From positions 1-23,964 of the forward strand of contig DATJGR010000014.1 in the NCBI GenBank assembly GCA_035494855.1: a stretch of DNA of 23,964 nucleotides, in the 5' to 3' direction. Origin of the DNA: DATJGR01 sp035494855 (GTDB lineage: Bacteria; Pseudomonadota; Gammaproteobacteria; Pseudomonadales; Azotimanducaceae). Made by a program: the position numbers and the translations under genes. The first letter of the stretch is position 1; the number at the start of each line of letters is the position of its first letter. This document shows, in pieces, positions 7,699-15,610 of the stretch. A model generated the notes under the pieces. The model had not been told where the DNA came from. It worked only from the letters and a program-made list of their open reading frames with translations, and searched no databases.

Positions 7699-9603
7699 TC
7701 AGGCAGCCTCCGCGTCGTCGACCATGTCCGATTCCGGCGCGCCCGCAACGGCGCTCACGCCGCGATCGATCGGGAGGCTGATCGTGATCGCTGTGCCGAC
7801 GCCCACTTTCGAGTCGACCATGATCTTGCCGCCGTGCTCGTCGACGATGCGGCGCACGATCGACAGACCGAGCCCGGTGCCTTTTCCAATGGGCTTGGTG
7901 GTGAAAAAAGGATCCATGATCTTGCTGAGGTTCTCAGGCGGAATGCCACAGCCGGTGTCGCACACTTCGATGTCCACCCAACCGTCACGCGCCGTCGTCG
8001 TAATCGTCAGCGTGCCTTTGCCGTCCATCGCCTGCACCGCATTCGTCACCAGGTTGATGAACACCTGGTTGATGCGCGACGGTGAGCACAGGATCGGCGG
8101 TACGTCGCCGAAGCGTTGATCCACCGTTACACCGTATTTCAGCAGGTTGCGCGTGATCAGCAGCGTTTTCTCGATACCTTCGCGCACGTCGAAGCGATCT
8201 TCCGCAGCGCGGTCGAGGCGGCTGAAATCCTTCAGGCTCTGCACCAGCTCGCTGATCTGATTCAGACCTTCCGTGCTGTCCTGCGACAGGCCGACGATCT
8301 CGTCGATCGTCTCGTTCAATGCCGCGGGGTCGATGTGGTCGGCCAGCCGCTGCACCGCGGTATGCACTTCTGGCGACTGCGCACCGCGCGCCTCCACCAA
8401 TGCGACGAGACGCGTGGCATCCACCACGCATTCGCGCAGCTCTTCCACGTTCTCCGACGTCACCGTTGCGTTGTTGAGCACGTACAGCAGCGGGGTATTG
8501 ATCTCGTGCACGATGCCGGCCACCAACTGACCGAGCGACGACATCTTCTCAGCCTGCACGAGCTGCACCTGCGACTCCTTCAGCTCCTCGTAGGCGCGTT
8601 CGAGATCCTGCGTACGCTCACTCACGCGCGCCTCGAGCGACGTGTTGGCCACCGCAAGCTCTTCGTGAGAGCGGTTCAACGCCAGATAGCTGCGCTGAAG
8701 GCGCACACCGAAATAGCCGAGCACCAGCAGCAGCAACACGGTATAGACGTTCAGCAGAACGCGCGAATCGTTGACGGTGGTCAGCCTGTACAGCGTGTCG
8801 CGCGTGATCAGTTCGCGAAGATTCATTACCTGGCGCTGGAAGCGGCCGCCGACGATGTCGGTGAGATTCGTCTCTACGGCCCGGCGCACCGGCACCAGCG
8901 CGCGCATCGTCTCGATCAGTTCGAGAAGCGCGGTGTGATCGGCCGGTGAGCGGATCTGCGCACCCGCGGCCAGACGATCGGTGATCGCTTCGATCTGATC
9001 GAGGTCCGCATCGCTGCCGCGCTCCGCGCGTTCGAGCACCTGCTGCGCGCCGCGGAAGATGGAATCCGCAAGCGACGGCGAACCGTTCTCGCGCAACCGT
9101 TTGACGAACGAGCGACTGTCGGCGATCAGTGAGAGCCGCGCCTTCAGATAATGCGTCTGACTCGCCCGGAAACCTTCGATCTGGTCGGACAGACGCGCAG
9201 CCGATTGAGTCAGCTCGGCAAAGGTGCGCAACAGTGGTTCGGCTTCGGCGCGTTCCGGTTTTCGCGGATCGATCGAGTTGAAAGCTGCTTCTGCGATGGT
9301 GCGGGCGCGAGAGAGGCCGTGCTCATCGACCGGGAACAATTCTCGTAGATCGTGACCGATCACTTCGACGCGCGCATGCAGGTCGCTGCCGAGCGCCTGC
9401 AACTGGGCGTCGTTGTCGGTCTGGAGATTGCGGGCGTTGAGGGCTTCGCGCTCGATCGCGGCCGCGATGTCGCGGAGTTGTCGCAGATTCAGATCGGCCT
9501 GCCGGCGCAACGTTTCGTCGGCCTGGGTCGACAAAAGAACCAGAATGCCCAGCAGGGCAATGGCCAGCCCGGTCAGCAGCACATTGGTGGCGAAACGTAC
9601 CAT
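7699..9603 (-). CDS. Membrane-bound sensor histidine kinase
   Basis: A 634-residue two-component kinase. Membrane helix 1 lies at about 5-24 and helix 2 at about 282-300. Between them is a long, largely helical periplasmic sensor region (about 25-280) that I do not recognise as a named domain. A coiled coil (about 305-355) leads to the dimerisation/phosphoacceptor domain with His366 in GIVHEINTPL. The ATPase domain follows: N box INLVTNAVQA (Asn521), G1 DTGCGIP (about 549), F box DPFFTTKPIGKGTGLGLS and G2. The phosphoacceptor helix is lengthened by about 60 residues (380-440) compared with short kinases. ATG at 9603 has AAGGAA 6 nt upstream; a longer frame to 9666 has no such support. First gene of the kinase-regulator-TonB-domain operon. 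Confidence 0.94.
   Translation of the reverse strand: MVRFATNVLLTGLAIALLGILVLLSTQADETLRRQADLNLRQLRDIAAAIEREALNARNLQTDNDAQLQALGSDLHARVEVIGHDLRELFPVDEHGLSRARTIAEAAFNSIDPRKPERAEAEPLLRTFAELTQSAARLSDQIEGFRASQTHYLKARLSLIADSRSFVKRLRENGSPSLADSIFRGAQQVLERAERGSDADLDQIEAITDRLAAGAQIRSPADHTALLELIETMRALVPVRRAVETNLTDIVGGRFQRQVMNLRELITRDTLYRLTTVNDSRVLLNVYTVLLLLVLGYFGVRLQRSYLALNRSHEELAVANTSLEARVSERTQDLERAYEELKESQVQLVQAEKMSSLGQLVAGIVHEINTPLLYVLNNATVTSENVEELRECVVDATRLVALVEARGAQSPEVHTAVQRLADHIDPAALNETIDEIVGLSQDSTEGLNQISELVQSLKDFSRLDRAAEDRFDVREGIEKTLLITRNLLKYGVTVDQRFGDVPPILCSPSRINQVFINLVTNAVQAMDGKGTLTITTTARDGWVDIEVCDTGCGIPPENLSKIMDPFFTTKPIGKGTGLGLSIVRRIVDEHGGKIMVDSKVGVGTAITISLPIDRGVSAVAGAPESDMVDDAEAA
7707..7711 (-). 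promoter_or_regulatory. Ribosome binding site of the response regulator
   Basis: GGAGG on the minus strand, 9 nt before the ATG at 7697 and inside the kinase 3' end. It fixes the regulator start at 7697 instead of the longer open frame reaching 7748. Confidence 0.6.
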
Positions 9604-9828
9604 GCATCGTTCCTTCGCAAATCGTCCTTTTCGGGTCCCGGTCCATGGCGTCCGGGGTCCGTACACGCACGCACAGCCTGTCCGAGTTTATGTTCGATAC
9701 CCCGATCCATCTGTGCAGCGACCGACGCTGCGAAGGTGACCTGGTTCACACGCCCACATCTAGTGCACACGATCTGCACATATCGGGCTTGCGTGGACCC
9801 CAAACGACCCCGCACCTATGATGGCCCG
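9604..9828. other. Divergent intergenic region between kinase and DUF2868 genes
   Basis: The largest non-coding stretch of the window. It must hold promoters for both the leftward kinase operon and the rightward DUF2868 operon, but no convincing -35/-10 pair stands out. It contains a 6-bp inverted repeat, GCAGCG at 9715-9720 and CGCTGC at 9726-9731, and two direct TGCACA copies at 9764-9769 and 9775-9780, exactly 11 bp apart. These could be regulator contacts; each could also arise by chance. Confidence 0.4.
9610..9615 (-). promoter_or_regulatory. Ribosome binding site of the histidine kinase
   Basis: AAGGAA on the minus strand lies 6 nt before the ATG at 9603 but only 2 nt before an out-of-frame ATG at 9607. 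The spacing supports 9603 as the kinase start. Confidence 0.55.
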
Positions 9829-11301
9829 ATGCCGCCGCCACGCCCCTCGACCACGCTGTTCGAAGACGCCATCGACGTGCCGGTGTGGCTCGAAAACGAC
9901 CGCCCGACTGCGTACGCCGTACGCGTGCGGCGCGACCGCGACATCGGTTCACAGCTGCGCTCGCGTGACGCCGTCCAACAGGTTCGCGGCTGGTGGCACA
10001 CGGTCGAGCGCGGTCCGGCGGATGCGTCCGGCGCGCGCCTGCACCGGATCCGCGGCCTCGTCACCGCGGCGATGATCGCAATCGGCGCGTCGTTCGGCGC
10101 CGGCGTTGCACTGGCGGCTTTCCACTACGACGGCACGCGGCCGGTAAACGTGGTGACGCTGCTGGCAACGCTGGTGATCGCGCAACTCGCGTTGCTCGTG
10201 CTCACGCTGCTGCTGCTTCCGCGCGGTGTGCCGGGTCTGCGCGCCATCCAGGATCTGTTGGAGACCGTGAACCCGGGCGCCTGGGCCGCCTCGGTCTACC
10301 GGCGCATCGCGCGTCCGTCGCGCGATCTCGCGCCGTTGTTCGGTTGGCACCACGGACGCACCGCTGCGGCCGCTCGATTCGCGAAGTGGCAGATGTTGTT
10401 CTGGTCGCAGACCGCGGCTGTCGCATTCAATACAGCGGCCATCGGTACCGGGATCGCGCTGGTGACGTTCACCGATCTCGCGTTTGGTTGGAGCACCACG
10501 CTGCAGGCGGATCCGCACGTCATCGCGCGTTGGGTAGATGCACTGTCGCTGCCTTGGCGCGCGTGGGCTCCTGCGGCGGTGCCCGATCTATCGCTGATCG
10601 AACGCTCGCAGTTCTTCCGGCTCGACGGCGCGCGCGTTCTCGGCGTGGACGCCTCGCGCGCGTTGACCGGCTGGTGGGCATTCACGATTCTCGCGATCGT
10701 CACCTACGGTCTGTTGCCGCGTCTGGCGTTATGGGCGCTGTGCGTGGTCCGCCTCCGCGCAGCCACGTGCGCGCTGTTGCTCGAAGACCCACGCGTGGTC
10801 GCACTGCTCGACCGAATGGCAACGCCCGCGATCGAAACCGCGGCGCGGGAACCGGAAAACGCCCGCATCGCCGCCGCGTTGCCTGATGCATCGCACCCCG
10901 ACGCACTCGTTGGTGCGGCGCGGGCGGTGATCTGGAGCGGCAGCATCGCACCAACTGCTGCTGATTCCCATGCGCGTCGGACACTCGGTATCGCATTGAA
11001 CGACATCGTGGAAGCCGGCGGCGGGCGTACCTTGGCAGAAGATCAGACCGCGATCGATCGGCTGTGCCACGGTTACGCGGGCAACGTCGTGGTACTCACG
11101 CGCGCGTGGGAGCCGCCGCTGCTCGAGTTCCTCGATTTCGTCGCCGCCCTGCGGAGTGCGTTGGGCTCGGAGCCATCGATCATCGTCTCGCCGGTGGCCG
11201 AATCGACCACAGGCGTCGAACCGCAGCAGCGCGAAACCTGGTCGCGCGCGATCGGCCGGCTCGCCGATCCGCACCTTTATCTCGAAACGGGTGGTTCATG
11301 A
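9829..11301 (+). CDS. DUF2868 family membrane protein
   Basis: A 490-residue integral membrane protein matching the DUF2868 family in length, topology and gene context. Hydrophobic helices lie at about 76-98, 105-131, 189-214 and 281-305. A segment after the second helix reads RGVPGLRAIQDLLETVNPGA, followed by a conserved-looking patch with AARFAKWQMLFWSQTAAVAFN (from about residue 181) that leads into helix 3. The C-terminal about 180 residues are soluble and probably cytoplasmic. The function is unknown. The stop overlaps the ATG of the GTPase-like gene as ATGA, so both are translated together; the pair is recurrent in proteobacteria. ATG at 9829 is chosen because the frame upstream has no better start; GTG at 9793 is an alternative. 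No clear ribosome site. Confidence 0.82.
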   Translation: MPPPRPSTTLFEDAIDVPVWLENDRPTAYAVRVRRDRDIGSQLRSRDAVQQVRGWWHTVERGPADASGARLHRIRGLVTAAMIAIGASFGAGVALAAFHYDGTRPVNVVTLLATLVIAQLALLVLTLLLLPRGVPGLRAIQDLLETVNPGAWAASVYRRIARPSRDLAPLFGWHHGRTAAAARFAKWQMLFWSQTAAVAFNTAAIGTGIALVTFTDLAFGWSTTLQADPHVIARWVDALSLPWRAWAPAAVPDLSLIERSQFFRLDGARVLGVDASRALTGWWAFTILAIVTYGLLPRLALWALCVVRLRAATCALLLEDPRVVALLDRMATPAIETAAREPENARIAAALPDASHPDALVGAARAVIWSGSIAPTAADSHARRTLGIALNDIVEAGGGRTLAEDQTAIDRLCHGYAGNVVVLTRAWEPPLLEFLDFVAALRSALGSEPSIIVSPVAESTTGVEPQQRETWSRAIGRLADPHLYLETGGS

Positions 11302-12683
11302 GCCTGCCACGCTTCGCCATCGTCGGGCACCCGAACAAAGGCAAGAGCAGCATCGTTGCGACGCTGGCGGAAGACGACAGCGTCGCCATTTCGCCCGAGC
11401 CCGGTACCACGAGAATCGCGCGCGCGTATCCGATGCGGCTCGACGGCGTGACACTTTACGAGTTGATCGACACACCGGGCTTTCAGCGCGCCCGCGAAAT
11501 GCTCGCGTGGCTCAATGCGCACGACCGGGGCGCCGGCGCGCGCACGGACGTCGTGCGCGAGTTCGTCGAGCAGCACGACGGCGTCGAGCGTTTCCACGAC
11601 GAATGCCAGCTGTTGCGTCCCATTCTCGACGGCGCCGGCATTCTGTACGTGGTGGACGGCAGCCGGCCGTACGGCGCCGAGTACGAGCCCGAAATGGAAG
11701 TGCTGCGCTGGACCGGCCAGCCACGGATGGCGCTGATCAACATGATCGGCGCTGGCGATCACGTCGACGAATGGCGCGCGGCGCTGTCGCAGTTCTTCTC
11801 GATCGTTCGCGTATTCGACGCGATGCGCTCCGACTTCGACCGCCGCATCGAACTGCTGCGCGCGTTCGGCGCCATCGACGAAACGTGGCTTACGCCTTTG
11901 AACAGCGCGGCCGATGCACTTGCCGCCGAACGCCTGCGGCGCAAGACGAGAGCCGCCGCCGAAATCGCCGATCTGCTGGTCGACGTGTTGACAACCACCG
12001 AGGCCGCAGCGCTGCCCGACGAACGGCCGGACCCCGCCGTGGAGGCGACGGTGCGCGCGCGGCTGCGCAAAACCGTCAGCCTGCGTGAGCTGGCGGCTCG
12101 GCGTACCGTGCAGGAGATCTATCACCACACCGGCCTGGAGGCGCGCGAAGCCGCCGCGTCGTTCCTCACGGAAGACCTGTTCTCGGCGCGCAGCTTCAGT
12201 GTGTTCGGTCTGTCGTCGTCGCAACTGGCGATGACCGGCGCGGCGTCGGGGGCAGTCGCGGGTGGGCTAGTCGACGCGATGCTGGGCGGCGCATCCCTGT
12301 TCCTCGGCGCGGGAATCGGCGCGCTGATCGGCGCCACTGGCGCGCTGGTCGGTTCGGACCGGCTCGCGAAAGTCGAAGTGCTCGGACAACCGCTCGGCGG
12401 TTACGAACTGCGCCTCGGGCCGATCACTGACCCGAATTTTCCATGGGTGATGCTCGGTCGCGCGTTGCTGCACGTGCGGCTCGTCGCCGAGCGCAATCAC
12501 GCGCGGCGCGAGGCGCTCGTGCTAGACGCGGAGCGCGACGAACACCACGCCGATGCGATCGACGCCGCGCGGCGGCGCACGCTCGACGGCATTTTCCGCA
12601 CGCTGCGCAACGACGGGTCGATCGATCGCAGGCAACGCCAGCAGCTGATCGACGAAATCACCGCGCTGGTCGAGACCGCGTGA
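11298..12683 (+). CDS. DUF3482 family GTPase-like protein
   Basis: A 461-residue protein with an N-terminal Era/TrmE-like G domain: P-loop GHPNKGKSS (10-18), switch region EPGTTRIA (Thr37/Thr38) and the G3 motif LIDTPGF (57-62). The G4 motif NKxD is not obvious: the corresponding strand reads ALINMIGAGDH (about 145-155), so guanine specificity may be altered or met by other residues. The C-terminal DUF3482 region has a Gly/Ala-rich hydrophobic stretch (about 310-352) that could form a membrane hairpin. This fits its neighbour, the DUF2868 membrane protein, with which it overlaps by 4 bp. They probably form a membrane complex of unknown role. Family assignment rests on domain order and partner gene. 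Confidence 0.87.
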   Translation: MSLPRFAIVGHPNKGKSSIVATLAEDDSVAISPEPGTTRIARAYPMRLDGVTLYELIDTPGFQRAREMLAWLNAHDRGAGARTDVVREFVEQHDGVERFHDECQLLRPILDGAGILYVVDGSRPYGAEYEPEMEVLRWTGQPRMALINMIGAGDHVDEWRAALSQFFSIVRVFDAMRSDFDRRIELLRAFGAIDETWLTPLNSAADALAAERLRRKTRAAAEIADLLVDVLTTTEAAALPDERPDPAVEATVRARLRKTVSLRELAARRTVQEIYHHTGLEAREAAASFLTEDLFSARSFSVFGLSSSQLAMTGAASGAVAGGLVDAMLGGASLFLGAGIGALIGATGALVGSDRLAKVEVLGQPLGGYELRLGPITDPNFPWVMLGRALLHVRLVAERNHARREALVLDAERDEHHADAIDAARRRTLDGIFRTLRNDGSIDRRQRQQLIDEITALVETA

Positions 12684-12690
12684 GATCGCC

Positions 12691-13116
12691 ATGGCCGTCA
12701 TTCGCCTGACACCCGTCACCGAAGTACCCGCCGCGTCGATCAGCGTGTCGTTCGTGCGCAGCGCGGGTCCCGGCGGGCAGAACGTGAACAAGGTTTCGTC
12801 GGCCGTGGAACTGCGCTTCGATCTCGACGCGGCCGCGCTACCGGATGCCGTACGTGCGCGCCTCGAGAGAATCGTTGGCAGCAAACTGACGCAGAGCGGC
12901 GAAGTCATCATCTTCGCGCAACGCTTCCGCACGCAGAAGGCAAACCGTGAAGACGCGCTTGCGCGCCTTGCCGAGTTCGTCGAGCGCGCGGAGCGTCAGC
13001 CGAAACGCCGCGTTGCCACCCGCCCTACGCTCGCCTCCAAGCGGCGCCGCCGCGAATCGAAGGATCTGCGCGGCTCGACCAAGCGACTACGCGGCAAGCC
13101 CGACAGCGACGACTGA
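12691..13116 (+). CDS. arfB: Alternative ribosome-rescue factor ArfB (peptidyl-tRNA hydrolase)
   Basis: A 141-residue release-factor-like protein, the same size as E. coli YaeJ/ArfB (140). The GGQ catalytic motif is at Gly28-Gly29-Gln30 in RSAGPGGQNVNKVSSAVELR. It hydrolyses peptidyl-tRNA on ribosomes stalled without a stop codon. The C-terminal tail (about 107-137) is rich in Arg and Lys (RRVATRP, SKRRRRESKDLRGSTKRLRG), as needed to enter the empty mRNA channel. There is no codon-recognition domain, which separates it from RF1/RF2. It begins 7 bp after the DUF3482 gene and may be cotranscribed with it; it ends 11 bp before the convergent SDR gene. Confidence 0.94.
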   Translation: MAVIRLTPVTEVPAASISVSFVRSAGPGGQNVNKVSSAVELRFDLDAAALPDAVRARLERIVGSKLTQSGEVIIFAQRFRTQKANREDALARLAEFVERAERQPKRRVATRPTLASKRRRRESKDLRGSTKRLRGKPDSDD

Positions 13117-13127
13117 CTCCAGGCGGC

Positions 13128-13973
13128 CTACCAGGTGATCGTGCGCTGGATCACCGCGCCGATCTGCTCCGGCTTCCACGGATCGAGCCCGCGCTTGTTC
13201 ACGCCTTCGCTGACCAGCATCTTGTAGATGAACAGCTGATTCTGGTTCACGCCGAACGTCTGGCCGGTGACGTTCGCGGCCTGATCGGATGCCAGATAGC
13301 AGACGACCGGCGCCATGAACTGCGGCCCCATTTCCTCTTCGGTGAAACTCGACATGCCGGGCAGGTCCTTCGTCATGCGCGTGTACGCGTTCGGCGCGAT
13401 CGCGTTCACCGTGATGCCTTTACTCGCGAGTTCCATCGATGCGATGCGCGTCAGCATGTGAATGCCGGCCTTTGCCGCACCGTAGTTCGCCTGCCCAAAG
13501 TTGCCGAGCAATCCCGACGACGAGCTGGTGTTGATGATGCGTCCTCCGCGACCCTGCGCGACCATCTGCCGTGCGGCCGCCTGCAGACACGCGAACGTGC
13601 CGGTGAGGTGCACGTCGAGCACCGCCTGCCATTCCTCCGGCGCCATCTTCAGCAGCGTGCGGTCGCGCAGGATGCCCGCGTTGTTCACCAGGATGTCGAC
13701 GCCGCCGAATTCATCGACCGCCGTCTTCACGATCGCGGCCGCGCCTTCGAAGCTCGCCACCGAATGCGTGTCGGCAACCGCCTCGCCGCCCGCTTTGCGG
13801 ATTTCGTCCGCGACGACCTGCGCCGCGTTGCTCGAGCCGCTGCCGTTCAACGCGCCGCCGGTATCGTTCACGACGACACGCGCACCGTGTTCCGCGAGCA
13901 ACAGCGCGTGCGCGCGACCGATGCCGGTACCGCCGCCGGTGACGATCGCAACCTTGTCTTCGAGCAGTGCCAT
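13128..13973 (-). CDS. SDR family dehydrogenase, MFE-2 (3-hydroxyacyl-CoA dehydrogenase)-like
   Basis: A 281-residue short-chain dehydrogenase/reductase. It has the classical cofactor loop TGGGTGIG (12-19), NNAG (97-100), the serine patch INTSSSSG (147-154) and the catalytic YxxxK at Tyr164/Lys168 (NYGAAKAG). Asp37 after beta-2 (VVVNDTGG) predicts NAD rather than NADP. The insertion after beta-2 (ALNGSGSSNAAQVVADEI) and the IAPNAYTRMT segment are typical of the dehydrogenase half of peroxisomal multifunctional enzyme 2, so a role in fatty-acyl or side-chain beta-oxidation is likely. The C-terminal extension (about 240-281) is also typical. The ATG at 13973 follows GGGAGAGGA. The gene stands alone, divergent from the lipoprotein gene. 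Confidence 0.9.
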   Translation of the reverse strand: MALLEDKVAIVTGGGTGIGRAHALLLAEHGARVVVNDTGGALNGSGSSNAAQVVADEIRKAGGEAVADTHSVASFEGAAAIVKTAVDEFGGVDILVNNAGILRDRTLLKMAPEEWQAVLDVHLTGTFACLQAAARQMVAQGRGGRIINTSSSSGLLGNFGQANYGAAKAGIHMLTRIASMELASKGITVNAIAPNAYTRMTKDLPGMSSFTEEEMGPQFMAPVVCYLASDQAANVTGQTFGVNQNQLFIYKMLVSEGVNKRGLDPWKPEQIGAVIQRTITW

Positions 13974-13975
13974 GT

Positions 13976-13984
13976 TCCTCTCCC
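13976..13984 (-). promoter_or_regulatory. Ribosome binding site of the SDR gene
   Basis: GGGAGAGGA on the minus strand just before the ATG at 13973; its GGGAG core sits 6 nt from the start codon. Confidence 0.6.
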
Positions 13985-14043
13985 GTTCTTTGGCCGAACC
14001 GCCACATTACGGGAGCGGCCGCGATTTGCGAACCACTTCGCAC

Positions 14044-14077
14044 TTTGGTCCCGCCGCTGCAGTAACCGTCGACCAAA
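14044..14077. repeat. 7-bp inverted repeat in the SDR/lipoprotein divergent region
   Basis: TTTGGTC at 14044-14050 and its exact reverse complement GACCAAA at 14071-14077, separated by 20 bp, lie in the 191-bp region between two divergent genes. This could be a regulator site, but an arm of 7 bp is within reach of chance in a region of this size. I saw no convincing core promoter here in either direction. Confidence 0.3.
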
Positions 14078-14164
14078 CGTCTCGCACAGTGCCCACAACC
14101 CCGCAACACGACCGGATCGCACGCCACCTAGCATGCCGCGACGCTCGACGATCGCAGGCCCCGC

Positions 14165-15610
14165 GTGTTCCGAAGTTCCGTCTCCTTGCTGCCGCTCACG
14201 ATATTGCTCGTCGCCTGTGGCGGTGGCGCGGGCGGCGGCACGGTTGCGCCGACCAGCGTCGGCAGCAGCGGCAACACCGCACCGGGCGTTGTCGCGTCGT
14301 TCACGCTGCAGGACGTCGAAGCGAGTCCGTACGCCATTTGGGCCGACGAACTGGCGACCCGTTCGATCACCGTGAAAGCGCGCTCGACCACCACCGGCAA
14401 CGTGGCGCTGCAGCTTTCGTATTTCGACGGGCTGGTCGGCGGCAGCGGCGCGCAGATCGTGAGGCCGATGTACGACGACGGCACGCACGGCGATGCGGTG
14501 TCCCGCGACGGCGTGTGGACGCTGACGTTTCCGCTCGAACTCGGCGAACCCGGACATCTGCGCCTATACGACGGGCAGGTCGACTCGGTTTCGATCTCCA
14601 TCGCGGCCACCGATGGATCGAAACCGTTGTCGCCGTCGAATTCGATCGACGCACGAGTCGACGTGGCGGTGCTGAGCCGCTCGATGGAAGGCGAATTTCC
14701 GGCGCGCGCCATCGACGCGACGACGCAGGCGACCGACACCATGATCAACGCCGTCGAACCCTCCTTTACCGAAGCCGACATCGCAGCCACGATGCAACGC
14801 ATCTACTCGGCCATCGGTATGGACGCGTTCGACTTCGCCGTGATGTTCCACACGCGCACAACCGGCGACGGCGTGCCGCGTTCCATCGGTGTGAAGAACG
14901 ACGTCGCCGGCATCAACGTCGCCACATTCGATCATGCGGCGGACTACGGCAGCGCCGGTCGGCTGCAACAGCTCGTTTTTCAGAACAGCCACACACTCGG
15001 CCTCGAGATCAATCACGAAATCGGTCACCGCTGGGCGGCCTATCTGAATCAGCCGGCGCTGAATCTGTCGGTGCCGAACGGGTTTCACTGGGGACCGTCC
15101 GATCACGTGGGCCAGATGGGGAACGGACCGTATCTGCTCGCCGATGCCGGCGGCTACCGGGTGACCAACGCCGAAGACTCGGAGAAATTCGTCGCGAACC
15201 CGTTCTCGAACCTCGAGCTGTACCTGATGGGTCTCGCCCGCCCCGACGAAGTACAACCGCACCGTTTCGTCACCGATCCGGGCGTGAGCGTGCAGTTCGA
15301 CACCGTGTTGCCGGAATCGTCCACGCGGCTGGTGTCGATCGACGACATCGTGTCCGTGTACGGCCCGCGCGTGCCTGCCATGGCCGCGAGTCAGAACGCG
15401 TTCTCGGCCGTGTACGTGGTGGTGTCGGATCGTCTGCTGACGACGCCGGAGTACACGCTGACATCGCTCATCGCGCGATACGCCTCGGGAACGTCGGCCG
15501 GTGGCAAGCGGACGGGCGGCCTGTTCGAAGCGCTCGATCCGCCGTCGTTCGGCGCCGCCACCGGATTCCGGGCGACGCTCGACACGACGCTGCCGTCATC
15601 GGGCGGCTGA
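14165..15610 (+). CDS. Putative secreted zinc metallopeptidase lipoprotein (HExxH)
   Basis: A 481-residue protein that begins with a signal peptide and a lipobox: LLVAC, lipidated Cys18, followed by a Gly-rich linker. So it is probably anchored in the outer membrane or the periplasmic face. The N-terminal part (about 45-165) looks like a beta-sandwich with the DGTHGDAVSRDGVW motif (105-118) found in many extracellular domains. A zinc-binding HEIGH motif sits at 284-288 (EINHEIGHRWAAYL). Downstream, the segment NLELYLMGL has Glu351, which could be the third ligand. I do not recognise a named peptidase family. The start is GTG at 14165, since no earlier in-frame start exists. The 3' end overlaps the convergent creD gene by 15 bp. 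Confidence 0.78.
   Translation: MFRSSVSLLPLTILLVACGGGAGGGTVAPTSVGSSGNTAPGVVASFTLQDVEASPYAIWADELATRSITVKARSTTTGNVALQLSYFDGLVGGSGAQIVRPMYDDGTHGDAVSRDGVWTLTFPLELGEPGHLRLYDGQVDSVSISIAATDGSKPLSPSNSIDARVDVAVLSRSMEGEFPARAIDATTQATDTMINAVEPSFTEADIAATMQRIYSAIGMDAFDFAVMFHTRTTGDGVPRSIGVKNDVAGINVATFDHAADYGSAGRLQQLVFQNSHTLGLEINHEIGHRWAAYLNQPALNLSVPNGFHWGPSDHVGQMGNGPYLLADAGGYRVTNAEDSEKFVANPFSNLELYLMGLARPDEVQPHRFVTDPGVSVQFDTVLPESSTRLVSIDDIVSVYGPRVPAMAASQNAFSAVYVVVSDRLLTTPEYTLTSLIARYASGTSAGGKRTGGLFEALDPPSFGAATGFRATLDTTLPSSGG

Noticed and set aside
9789..9822. TTGCGT and TATGAT as a promoter of the DUF2868 gene
   Set aside because: Spacing of 22 bp is too long, and the -10-like box lies too close to the start codon.
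9352..9828. Upstream extension of the DUF2868 frame into the kinase gene
   Set aside because: The frame stays open by GC bias; the extension has no family features and overlaps the kinase antisense.
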